From assembly GCA_002403415.1 (NCBI GenBank), contig DHHS01000205.1, positions 21,580-57,885 on the forward strand: a stretch of 36,306 nucleotides of DNA. Reading direction: 5' to 3'. The notes under the pieces are model-generated. The model saw only the letters and a program-made list of their open reading frames with translations. It had not been told where the DNA came from and searched no databases. This document shows, one piece after another, positions 15,175 through 22,380 of the stretch (position 1 is its first letter; each line of letters begins with the position of its first letter). The position numbers were made by a program, and so were the translations under genes. Origin of the DNA: Sphingomonas sp. UBA4766 (lineage in GTDB: Bacteria; Pseudomonadota; Alphaproteobacteria; Sphingomonadales; Sphingomonadaceae).

Positions 15175-17568
15175 TCAGACGCGGATCTGCATTGCCTGAA
15201 TGAAGCGGCGCATTTCCTGAAGGGTCGGCGCTCGGCTCTCCACCTTGATCGTCACCCGCTCGATCGTGCCTGCGAACGGATTCGGCCCCGAATAAGCCGT
15301 TGACACCGGCGCCCCGAAGTCGCGGCCGATCGACAGCCCGTCATAGCTGGGCGAGGCGACGACCCGCTCAAACACATGCGCCGCACGCCGCTCGCCATTG
15401 ACGAACAGCGCACCTTCGCCCTCAAACGGGCGCACCGTCATTTTCTGAACATAGCGGATGGTCGATCGCCCGGCGGGGACCGGTCCGCCGTTGATCCGCT
15501 CGGTCCAGGGGATGAGGCTCGATTCGTAGAAGAGCTGGCCGTCCTTCAGGTAAATCACGTAACCCGCCGGCGCCGAGCCATGCGCGACCAGCACCCCATC
15601 GCGAGTATCGGCGGGTCGGTCGATCACAATCTCGAAACTATGGTCGAGCCCGCACACCAGCGGCGATGCCTCTACGGGCAGATAGGGAACCGGCGGGCGA
15701 AACTCCCATAGCGGGCGGATGTCTTTGGTCCGTTGTTGGCTCAGCTTGATGATAAGGTTACGGTCGTCGAGAGGATAGACATTGTTGGCGCGCGCCGCCG
15801 CTTCCCATTTGGCGCGCAGCGCGGCGGCAATTTCGGGATGCCGGTCCGCCACATCGACCAGCTCATTGGGATCAGTCGACAGATCGAACAGCGCCCAGCG
15901 ATCGCCGCCGAAATCGGTCCCCCGTTCGTGTACCGTCACGATCCGCCACTTGCCATCCTCGTAAGCGCGGTAACCGCCCAGCTCATAATATTGCTCGCGC
16001 CGGGTCGGGGCGGTGCCTTCGGCAAAAGTGGCGGCAAAGCTTGCGCCATCGACGGGCAATTGGCGGCGGCCCTGATAAAGTTCCGGTCGCTTCAGCTTTG
16101 CCGCGTCCAGCAACGTCGGGAACAGGTCGATCACATGCACGAATTGACGGCGCACTTCGCCCTTTGCCGCAATCCCATTTGGCCAGCGCACGATCAGCGG
16201 ATCCGCCACCCCGCCCAGGCTGGTGAATTGCTTATACAGCCGAAACGGCGTGTTCGACGCATTCGCCCAACCCATCGGATAATGCGGGCAGGTATCGGCC
16301 TCTCCCATCACTGGACCAAGCCGTGCCGCGTCCGCCAGCGGCACAGCCCGGCCCAGCGCAGACGCAAAGATATTGGGGGTGCCGCCGGGCGTCCCCTCCG
16401 GGCTGCCGCCATTGTCGGAAAACAGCATCACCAGCGTGTCATCGGCAATGCCTTGCGCGGCCAGCGCCGCCATCACCCGCCCAATCGCACGGTCGAGCCC
16501 GACGATGACGCCTGCATAAACCTCCATATAGCGCGCATAGACCGCGCGCTCCTGTGCGCTCAGCGTGTCCCAGGGCTCAGCCCCTTTCGACAGCGGCGGC
16601 AGCCTGGTGGTCGGCGCGACGAGGCCCATTGCTTGTTGCCGGGCAAGCCGCGCCCGGCGCACCGCGTCCCAGCCCGCATCATATTGGCCCTTAAACGCAT
16701 CGCGATCCGCTGGCCGGGCGTGAAGCGGCGAATGCGCGCCCGAAAAGGCGAGCTGCACGAAAAACGGTTTGTCAGGCGTGAGTGCGCGGTGGGTGTTGAT
16801 GTAGCGCACGGCCTGATCGGCGAAATCATCGGTCGCGTAATAGGTGTCGGCATCGCCCCGCGCCGCCACATCGATCAGCGTGGTGCCGTCAAACAACGCG
16901 CCGGGCCGCCAATAATCGGTCGAATGCCCCTGAAACCAATAAGCTTGGTCAAAGCCGCGCTGCGTCGGCCAATTGTGAAATGGCCCGGCCGGGCCATTGG
17001 ACGCGGCCAGATTGACATGCCATTTGCCGACCAGATAGGTGCCATAGCCCCCCTCGCGCAGCACTTCGGGCAGGGTCGCGGCGTCGCGCGTCAAATCACC
17101 GCGATAGCCCGGAAAGCCGCTGTCGATATCGGCGAGCCACCCCATCCCGGCCTTGTGATGATTGAGCCCGGTCAGAAAGCTCGCCCGCGTCGGCGAGCAC
17201 ATCGCGGTGGTGCGGAAATTGACGTAGCGCAGGCCAGCGCCCGCCAGCGCGTCCACCGCAGGCGTTGGGATTTCGCTACCGTAACAGCCAAGGTCGGCAA
17301 AGCCGACATCGTCGAGAATGATGACCAAGATGTTAGGCGCACCCACCGGTGCCCGCGCGGGTTTGTCGCCGCTGGGGCGCGAGGCGGCATAGCTTTCGGC
17401 GATTTGCGGCGGCGCGCCATCGGCCACGGGAGCAGGCGCAATGAAGGGGGTCAATTGCCCCTTTACGTAGATGCCGCCCGCCGCGACCGCGCCCGCACCA
17501 ACCGCCCCCGCCGCGCCGCCAATCAGCAGCGAACGGCGGTCAATGCCCTTTTTGGCGTCGTCAGCCAC
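15175..17568 (-). CDS. Tat-exported type I arylsulfatase with C-terminal LamG-like domain
   Basis: Type I sulfatases hydrolyse sulfate esters with a formylglycine made from cysteine. The 797-residue protein has a Tat-like signal (DRRSLLIGGAAGAVGAGAVAAGG), the metal-binding VIILDDVGFADLG (Asp86-Asp87), and the modification motif CSPTRASFLTG with Cys124. GKWHVN and LFSDNGGSPEGTPGG are further sulfatase motifs. After about residue 600 comes a beta-rich region (EIVIDRPADTRDGVLVAHG, YVIYLKDGQLFYES, YSGPNPFAGTIERVTIKVE) resembling a LamG/concanavalin-like domain. Translation begins at a GTG inside the SCP2 gene, overlapping it by eight bases. The CSPTR form is like that of Pseudomonas AtsA. The enzyme should be periplasmic and needs the FGE encoded at 18936. 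The natural substrate is unknown. Confidence 0.92.
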   Translation of the reverse strand: MADDAKKGIDRRSLLIGGAAGAVGAGAVAAGGIYVKGQLTPFIAPAPVADGAPPQIAESYAASRPSGDKPARAPVGAPNILVIILDDVGFADLGCYGSEIPTPAVDALAGAGLRYVNFRTTAMCSPTRASFLTGLNHHKAGMGWLADIDSGFPGYRGDLTRDAATLPEVLREGGYGTYLVGKWHVNLAASNGPAGPFHNWPTQRGFDQAYWFQGHSTDYWRPGALFDGTTLIDVAARGDADTYYATDDFADQAVRYINTHRALTPDKPFFVQLAFSGAHSPLHARPADRDAFKGQYDAGWDAVRRARLARQQAMGLVAPTTRLPPLSKGAEPWDTLSAQERAVYARYMEVYAGVIVGLDRAIGRVMAALAAQGIADDTLVMLFSDNGGSPEGTPGGTPNIFASALGRAVPLADAARLGPVMGEADTCPHYPMGWANASNTPFRLYKQFTSLGGVADPLIVRWPNGIAAKGEVRRQFVHVIDLFPTLLDAAKLKRPELYQGRRQLPVDGASFAATFAEGTAPTRREQYYELGGYRAYEDGKWRIVTVHERGTDFGGDRWALFDLSTDPNELVDVADRHPEIAAALRAKWEAAARANNVYPLDDRNLIIKLSQQRTKDIRPLWEFRPPVPYLPVEASPLVCGLDHSFEIVIDRPADTRDGVLVAHGSAPAGYVIYLKDGQLFYESSLIPWTERINGGPVPAGRSTIRYVQKMTVRPFEGEGALFVNGERRAAHVFERVVASPSYDGLSIGRDFGAPVSTAYSGPNPFAGTIERVTIKVESRAPTLQEMRRFIQAMQIRV

Positions 17569-17869
17569 CGAGCTTGATCTTCGACGTCACCGACTGAAGC
17601 TGCATGGCAAGCCCCATATCGCCCGAAATCTTGATCTTGCCCATCATGAATGCGGTGGTCGCGTTCAAATCACCCTTGGCCATCTTCTTGAAATTGTCGA
17701 AGCTGATCTTGATCGAGGTATCGGCGTCGCTATCGTCATTGGTGACGGCCTCGGCCACCCCGTCGAGCAGGATGACGCCGTCGGTGCCAAAATCGAACTT
17801 GATCCGCTTGCCCGGCACAAAGGCATTGTTTGCGCCCATGATCTGCGTCACCTCGCTGAGATCGGCCAT
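17561..17869 (-). CDS. SCP2-type sterol/lipid-binding domain protein
   Basis: SCP2 domains bind sterols, fatty acyl chains and other hydrophobic molecules. The protein matches the family in length and in FDFGTDGVILLDG, the segment DADTSIKISFDNFKKMAKGDLNATTAFMMGKIKISGDMGLAMQL, and the lysine/glycine-rich end. I chose the ATG at 17869 (102 residues, MADLSEVTQIM), typical for cytosolic SCP2 proteins, with GGTGGGG upstream. An earlier ATG at 17926 would add a hydrophobic leader (MRRFALLLALIMPIGG) that looks like a signal peptide, so a secreted form cannot be excluded. Its stop lies inside the arylsulfatase start, so the two are translationally coupled, suggesting a hydrophobic sulfated substrate. 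Confidence 0.85.
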   Translation of the reverse strand: MADLSEVTQIMGANNAFVPGKRIKFDFGTDGVILLDGVAEAVTNDDSDADTSIKISFDNFKKMAKGDLNATTAFMMGKIKISGDMGLAMQLQSVTSKIKLGG

Positions 17870-17884
17870 CTTGTGTACCCCACC

Positions 17885-17907
17885 TATCGGCATTATCAGT
17901 GCCAATA
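17885..17907. promoter_or_regulatory. 23-bp inverted repeat, candidate operator of the sulfatase island (site 1)
   Basis: TATCGGCA (17885-17892), seven bases, then TGCCAATA (17900-17907): the arms pair with one mismatch. The site lies in the 75-bp gap between the divergent SCP2-arylsulfatase and GST-FGE units. The same architecture occurs at 22329-22351, in the other divergent promoter of the island. Size, symmetry and location fit a TetR-family operator. Confidence 0.6.
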
Positions 17908-17944
17908 ACAGCGCGAACCGGCGCATAAGTCAAGGAGAGGCTGC

Positions 17945-18943
17945 ATGTCCGACCCCATCACCATCGCCGGATCGCCCGGATCGCCCTATACCCGCAAGAT
18001 GCTGGCGGTGCTGCGCTATCGGCGGCTGCCGTATATCTTCATGCCGATCGCCCGCGCGCGCGCGACCCTGCCCCAGCCCAAAGTGGCACTGCTCCCGACA
18101 TTTTACTTCGACGGGGTGCCAGTGACCGATTCGACCCCGATCATCCGGCGACTGGAAGCTGAGCACGCCGACCGCCCAATCGTCCCTGCCGACCCCGCGC
18201 TTGCACTGATCGACGCGCTGATCGAGGATTATGGCGATGAATGGCTGACCAAGGCGATGTTCCATTACCGCTGGTCCTATACAGCCGACATTCGCAAATC
18301 GGCCGAAGTGCTGCCCAATTGGCATGGCGGGCCGCTGGACGCCGACGCGCTGGCGGCGATGGGCAAGACGTTTGCCGATCGCCAGATTGCCCGGCTGGCC
18401 TATGTCGGGTCCAACCCCGTCACCGGGCCAGTGATTGAGGGGAGCTATCGGCGGCTGCTGGGCCTGCTCGACGCCCATTTGGCGGCGCACCGTTTCCTGT
18501 TGGGGGAGCGCCCTGCCCCGTGCGATTTCGCGCTTTACGGTCAATTGACGCAGCTTGCGCTGTTCGACCCGACACCGATGGCGCTCGCGAGCGAAATTGC
18601 CCCGCGCGTCGTCGCCTGGTCAATATTTGTCGAGGATTTGTCGGGCGAGGATGCAACCACCTGGTGCAACGCTGGCGGGCTGCCCACCACGCTCACGGCG
18701 CTGCTGGGAGAAATTGGGCGGACCTATGCGCCGCTACTGCTCGCCAACGCCCAGGCCGTGATGGCGGGCGCCGAGCGCGTCGAGACCCAAATCGATGGTC
18801 AGCCATGGCAGCAGGCACCCTTCCCCTATCAGGCCAAGTGCCTGAAGGCACTGCGCGACCACTATGCCGCGCTTGACGCGGGTGCGCAGGCGAAGGTAGA
18901 CGCGGCGCTGGCAGGCACGGGGTGCGAGGTACTGTTTGCCTGA
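17945..18943 (+). CDS. Glutathione S-transferase family protein
   Basis: The 332-residue protein has an N-terminal thioredoxin-like GST domain (ITIAGSPGSPYTRKMLAVLRYRRLPYIF, then a proline/TDSTPIIRRLE segment for glutathione contact) and a C-terminal helical domain with LGERPAPCDFALYGQLTQL. It is longer than a typical GST (about 210-230), with an extra helical middle and tail; this long form occurs in sphingomonads and its reaction is unknown. An AAGGAG ribosome-binding site lies upstream of the ATG. It heads a tightly packed operon of five genes (GST, FGE, two membrane proteins, DUF2855) that diverges from the arylsulfatase unit. A role in transforming the desulfated product or a conjugate is possible but unproven. 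Confidence 0.8.
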   Translation: MSDPITIAGSPGSPYTRKMLAVLRYRRLPYIFMPIARARATLPQPKVALLPTFYFDGVPVTDSTPIIRRLEAEHADRPIVPADPALALIDALIEDYGDEWLTKAMFHYRWSYTADIRKSAEVLPNWHGGPLDADALAAMGKTFADRQIARLAYVGSNPVTGPVIEGSYRRLLGLLDAHLAAHRFLLGERPAPCDFALYGQLTQLALFDPTPMALASEIAPRVVAWSIFVEDLSGEDATTWCNAGGLPTTLTALLGEIGRTYAPLLLANAQAVMAGAERVETQIDGQPWQQAPFPYQAKCLKALRDHYAALDAGAQAKVDAALAGTGCEVLFA

Positions 18944-19796
18944 GGGCCATTTGGCTGAGGACGGCTTAGCGGCGCCGTGGCGCCCGACCGTTGCGATCCC
19001 GGCGGGGACTTGGGCGATCGGATCGGACCGGCATTACCCGGAGGAACGGCCCGCGCGGCCGGTGACGCTGCCCGGCTTTCGCATCGCAGCGCACCCGGTG
19101 TCGCGGGCCGCCTTTGCCGCCTTTGTCGCCGCGACCGGCCATGTGACGGCCGCAGAAACGGCGGGCGGATCGAGCGTTTTCCAACCCACCGAAGGCCCGG
19201 TCGACCTGCACGATCCCGCCCGGTGGTGGCGCTTTGCCGCGCGCGCAAGCTGGCGCGATGGGCCTAGCGATCATCCCGTCACCCACATCGCCCTTGCCGA
19301 TGCGCTGGCCTTTGCCGATTGGGCAGGCGCGCGGCTGCCGAGCGAGGCGGAATGGGAAGTCGCGGCGCGCGGCGGGCGGGTCGATGCCGATTATGCCTGG
19401 GGTGACACGCTGATGCCCGACGGCGCACTGATGGCCAATTTCTGGGAGGGGAGCTTTCCCTGGTGGCACGCGCGCGGACAGGCGGGCACCAGCGCGATCG
19501 AGGCATACCCCGCCAATGACTATGGCCTGTGCGACATGATCGGCAATGTGTGGGAATGGACGACCACCGCCGCCGCGCTGCCCCCCGGCGGATGCTGCGC
19601 GCCCCCCGCCGATGATGCTGTTATGCTGATTCTGAAGGGCGGATCATTCCTGTGCGCGGCTGAATATTGCCAGCGTTACCGCCCCGCCGCGCGCATCGCG
19701 GTTTCGCCCGCGATGACCAGTGCCCATATCGGCTTCCGCCTCGCGGCCGATGCTGATAATGACATTTACCATGCCATTAGTGGGAGCAGACAATGA
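18936..19796 (+). CDS. Formylglycine-generating enzyme (sulfatase-activating factor)
   Basis: FGE oxidises the cysteine of CxPxR motifs in type I sulfatases to formylglycine, before export. The 286-residue protein has the fold signatures IPAGTWAIGSD, LPSEAEWEVAARGG and YGLCDMIGNVWEWT. The active-site segment KGGSFLCAAEYCQRYRPAAR has both catalytic copper-binding cysteines (240 and 245, spacing CxxxxC). This distinguishes true FGE from related proteins such as EgtB or PvdO. The frame opens at a TTG overlapping the GST stop by eight bases; a TTG at 18951 is an alternative. Both sulfatases in the island (CSPTR and CSPSR) are likely substrates. Confidence 0.93.
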   Translation: MPEGHLAEDGLAAPWRPTVAIPAGTWAIGSDRHYPEERPARPVTLPGFRIAAHPVSRAAFAAFVAATGHVTAAETAGGSSVFQPTEGPVDLHDPARWWRFAARASWRDGPSDHPVTHIALADALAFADWAGARLPSEAEWEVAARGGRVDADYAWGDTLMPDGALMANFWEGSFPWWHARGQAGTSAIEAYPANDYGLCDMIGNVWEWTTTAAALPPGGCCAPPADDAVMLILKGGSFLCAAEYCQRYRPAARIAVSPAMTSAHIGFRLAADADNDIYHAISGSRQ

Positions 19797-20413
19797 GCGC
19801 GTGGTTGATTTGGGGAACAGCGGCGGCGCTCTATGGCGCGTTTCGGCTGTGGTATGACAATTGGCGCGGCGCGCTGACCCCGGCGGAGATTGAACGCTAT
19901 CTCGCCCAGCTTGAGCGGCGCGACGATACCACAGCGGAGGCGCGCGCCAATCTGCGCCAATTCCTTGAAGGCGATGACGGACGCGATTTCGTCATGTTCA
20001 ACATCGTCAAAGCAACGCACGATCCGGTCACCGACCCAATCACCGGCGCGCAAGTGCCGGGGGTGTCACTGCTCCAGCGTTACTCGCGCCATTTCATGCC
20101 GGTCCTCCTCAAAAACGGCGGGCACCCGGCCATCGTGCGGCGCAAGATCGGTCCCTATCTTGATAGCTGGGCGACCGAGGCGGATCCGGGTTGGACGATC
20201 ATTGGCCTGATGCGGTACCGCAGCAGGCGCGACATGATGAATCTGGTCGTCGATCCGCAATTCGCCCGGCACCACCCGGATAAGCTGGCGGGGACGCTCG
20301 CGACCTTTTCGTTTCCGACCGCGCCGATGCTCCAGCTTTATGTGGGGCCGCGCATTTGGCTTGCGCTGGTGCTCGCGCTGGCGGCGGCGCTGGTGCAGTT
20401 GGGGGTGGGGTGA
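19793..20413 (+). CDS. Membrane-anchored protein of unknown function with DUF1330-like segment
   Basis: I do not recognise a named family. The 206-residue protein has one hydrophobic segment at each end (AWLIWGTAAALYGAFRLWY and WLALVLALAAALVQLGVG). Between them is a soluble part with VMFNIVKATHDP and WTIIGLMRYRSRRDMMNLVVDPQF, a pattern reminiscent of the dimeric alpha-beta-barrel DUF1330 fold. Its ATG overlaps the FGE stop (ATGA), and its own stop overlaps the next start, so it is part of the same translation-coupled operon. The tight packing suggests a role in the same process as FGE, perhaps in the membrane. Confidence 0.7.
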   Translation: MSAWLIWGTAAALYGAFRLWYDNWRGALTPAEIERYLAQLERRDDTTAEARANLRQFLEGDDGRDFVMFNIVKATHDPVTDPITGAQVPGVSLLQRYSRHFMPVLLKNGGHPAIVRRKIGPYLDSWATEADPGWTIIGLMRYRSRRDMMNLVVDPQFARHHPDKLAGTLATFSFPTAPMLQLYVGPRIWLALVLALAAALVQLGVG

Positions 20414-20853
20414 TGGTGCTGCCTCCCTCCACCAACGCCGCCTATCGCGGCGCGCCGATCGCGGCGTGGTTTGTCGTGCTGCTGGGGATTGGCTGGATCG
20501 TGCCGGGCATGATCCACATGTTCCTGCCCGATGGCGGCGCGGGCGTGATCGCAGGCATTGATTTCGGCGCGCAAGCCCGCACCATCATCGCGATTTTCGC
20601 CTGGGCGGGCGCGACGCAGTTTGCGCACGGGACGCTGATGGTGGCGATTGGTCTGCGCTATCGGCCGCTGGTGCCGCTGGTGCTCGCAATCAGCCTAGTT
20701 GAGCGCGGTTTGCTGTCGATCTTTGGCTGGGTTTGGAAGGCGCCACCGCCCGGCGCGCACCACCCGCCCGAACATTATGGCAGCCTGGTGCTGGTGCCGG
20801 TGATCGGGCTGTTCCTGTGGCTGTCTTTGCGGCAACAGGGGGCGAAAGGATGA
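20413..20853 (+). CDS. Small four-helix membrane protein of unknown function
   Basis: The 146-residue protein has four hydrophobic stretches: AAWFVVLLGIGWIVPGMIHMF, IIAIFAWAGATQFAHGTLMVAIG, LVPLVLAISLVERGLLSIFGWVW and SLVLVPVIGLFLWLSL. It has no motif I can assign to an activity. The ATG at 20413 overlaps the preceding stop (TGATG); the frame is open further upstream, but that part has no membrane-protein character. It is followed by the DUF2855 gene after four bases. Confidence 0.7.
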   Translation: MVLPPSTNAAYRGAPIAAWFVVLLGIGWIVPGMIHMFLPDGGAGVIAGIDFGAQARTIIAIFAWAGATQFAHGTLMVAIGLRYRPLVPLVLAISLVERGLLSIFGWVWKAPPPGAHHPPEHYGSLVLVPVIGLFLWLSLRQQGAKG

Positions 20854-20857
20854 TCCC

Positions 20858-21931
20858 ATGACCACGAAATTGCTCGTCAACCGGACCATGATCGACCAGG
20901 CGAAGATCGTCGAGCGCACCGCACCCCTGCTGGCCGAGGGCGAAATCCGCGTCGCGACCCGCCGCTTTGCGCTGACCGCGAACAATATCAGCTATGCACT
21001 GTCGGGGGAGGCAATCGGCTATTGGCGGTTCTTTCCGGATGACGAGGCGGGCTGGGGCTGCGTCCCCGTCTGGGGCTTTGGCGAGGTGGTCGAGAGCCGC
21101 GCCGCCGAAATAGCCGTCGGCAGCATGTTATGGGGTTTTTTCCCGATGGCGTCTGATTTGGTAATGGCTCCATCAAAAGTCGGCGCGAACAGCCTGGTCG
21201 ACGGAAGCGCACACCGCCGCAAGCTGCCCTATGTCTATAACCAATATGCGCGCACCAACGACGATCCCGCGCCGCTTGCGGCGATAGCCGATCTGCGCAG
21301 CCTGATGTTCCCGTTGCTCACCACATCCTATGTCATTGACGATTACATCGCCGATCATGCGGGCTTTGGCGCGGAGCAGGTTTTGATCGGCAGCGCGTCG
21401 TCGAAAACCGCCTTTGGTCTTGCCTATTATCTGCGCGAGCGGGGCGCGCAGCGCGTGATAGGGCTGACATCAGCGCGCAATATCGCGTTTGTTGAGGCGC
21501 TGGGGCTTTACGATCAGGTCGTTGGCTATGACGCGCTGGCGTCGCTTGCGCGCGAAACGCCGAGCGTCTTTGTCGACATGTCGGGCGACGGCGCGGTGGT
21601 GGCGGCCGTCCATCGCCATTTTGGCGATCAGATCAAGGCGAGCATCAGCGTGGGCGCGACGCATTGGGCCGCTGATCGCGCGCCCCGCGACTTGCCGGGC
21701 GCGCGCCCTGCATTTTTCTTTGCCCCCGGCCAGATCGCCAAGCGCGATGCCGATTGGGGCCCGGGGGTGTTGATGCGCCGCGCGGTGGAGGCCAATATCG
21801 CCGCCTGCGCTATGCTCAGCGCGCGGATGACCGTCGTCAACGCTCAAGGCGCTGATGCGGTTGCCGCTGCCTATGCCGACATGGTCGGCGGCCGCACCCC
21901 GCCCGACCGCGGGATCATCCTGAGCTTCTAA
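20858..21931 (+). CDS. DUF2855-family protein (MDR-like, no assigned reaction)
   Basis: The 357-residue protein resembles the DUF2855 group, which is related to medium-chain dehydrogenase/reductases. The N-terminal part is GroES-like (EGEIRVATRRFALTANNISYAL, WGCVPVWGFGEVVES). The second half has a nucleotide-binding-like strand-loop-helix (VLIGSASSKTAFGLAYYLRERGAQRVIGLTS). No zinc ligand set of alcohol dehydrogenases is seen. It is the last gene of the plus-strand operon starting with GST; it ends convergent with the next gene, overlapping it by four bases. A reductase acting on the desulfated product is possible. Confidence 0.75.
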   Translation: MTTKLLVNRTMIDQAKIVERTAPLLAEGEIRVATRRFALTANNISYALSGEAIGYWRFFPDDEAGWGCVPVWGFGEVVESRAAEIAVGSMLWGFFPMASDLVMAPSKVGANSLVDGSAHRRKLPYVYNQYARTNDDPAPLAAIADLRSLMFPLLTTSYVIDDYIADHAGFGAEQVLIGSASSKTAFGLAYYLRERGAQRVIGLTSARNIAFVEALGLYDQVVGYDALASLARETPSVFVDMSGDGAVVAAVHRHFGDQIKASISVGATHWAADRAPRDLPGARPAFFFAPGQIAKRDADWGPGVLMRRAVEANIAACAMLSARMTVVNAQGADAVAAAYADMVGGRTPPDRGIILSF

Positions 21932-22299
21932 CTGAGCCCGCGCCGCGCGATCACCACCCCGGCAAGCGCCACTGCCTCAACCGCGATGAGCGGCAGCGCC
22001 GCCGGGGCGGGCGATAGTGCGTAGCTGATGAGCCGCCCCGCAATCGCGAGCGCGGGCAACAGCATCGGCGCGAGCAGCAAGCGGCGGTCGTCACGGATGG
22101 CAGCGGCAATGGCCAGCACGCCGAACATCGCGAACAGCGCGCCCAAATCCCCCCGCAGCGTCGATTCGGCGAGCGGCGTTGGCGCGGGCGTACCCAATCT
22201 CATCCCCACCCGGTCAAGCGCGAACCATACCAGCGCGGTATTGAGGAGCGACAACACCCCTAGCACCACCAGAAACCCGCGCGCGATCACCTTCCCCAT
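21928..22299 (-). CDS. Small membrane protein of unknown function
   Basis: The 123-residue protein has about four hydrophobic segments (ARGFLVVLGVLSLLNTALVWFAL, DLGALFAMFGVLAIAAAI, LLLAPMLLPALAIAGRLISYAL, LPLIAVEAVALAGVVIA). It resembles DUF4345-type membrane proteins, but this is not certain. The ATG at 22299 has AGGAGA upstream; the open frame extends to 22368 without a better start. It is divergent from the second sulfatase and shares with it the 82-base intergenic region holding the second 23-bp inverted repeat. Confidence 0.65.
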   Translation of the reverse strand: MGKVIARGFLVVLGVLSLLNTALVWFALDRVGMRLGTPAPTPLAESTLRGDLGALFAMFGVLAIAAAIRDDRRLLLAPMLLPALAIAGRLISYALSPAPAALPLIAVEAVALAGVVIARRGLS

Positions 22300-22328
22300 G
22301 CAGCAATTCTCCTGACCTCGAAACAAAC

Positions 22329-22351
22329 TATTGGCGTTTGCCGTGCCATTT
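22329..22351. promoter_or_regulatory. 23-bp inverted repeat, candidate operator of the sulfatase island (site 2)
   Basis: TATTGGCG (22329-22336), seven bases, then TGCCATTT (22344-22351). Aligned with the repeat at 17885-17907, it has the same arm positions, the same seven-base spacer and 16-17 identical bases out of 23. It sits between the small membrane protein and the second sulfatase, 30 bases before the sulfatase ATG. A second, overlapping dyad TGCCA-TT-TGGCA (22344-22355) is present. Confidence 0.55.
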
Positions 22352-22380
22352 GGCAAGGTGGCGTCCAAGGGAGAGCGGCG

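Noticed and set aside
15067..15303. 78-residue plus-strand ORF at the end of the arylsulfatase
   Set aside because: Half of it is antisense to the sulfatase C-terminus, and it lacks a ribosome-binding site and any family feature.
15733..17577. 614-residue plus-strand open frame opposite the arylsulfatase
   Set aside because: It lies wholly antisense to a gene with clear sulfatase motifs, is rich in Arg/His/Ala as expected of GC-rich antisense frames, and shows no domain.
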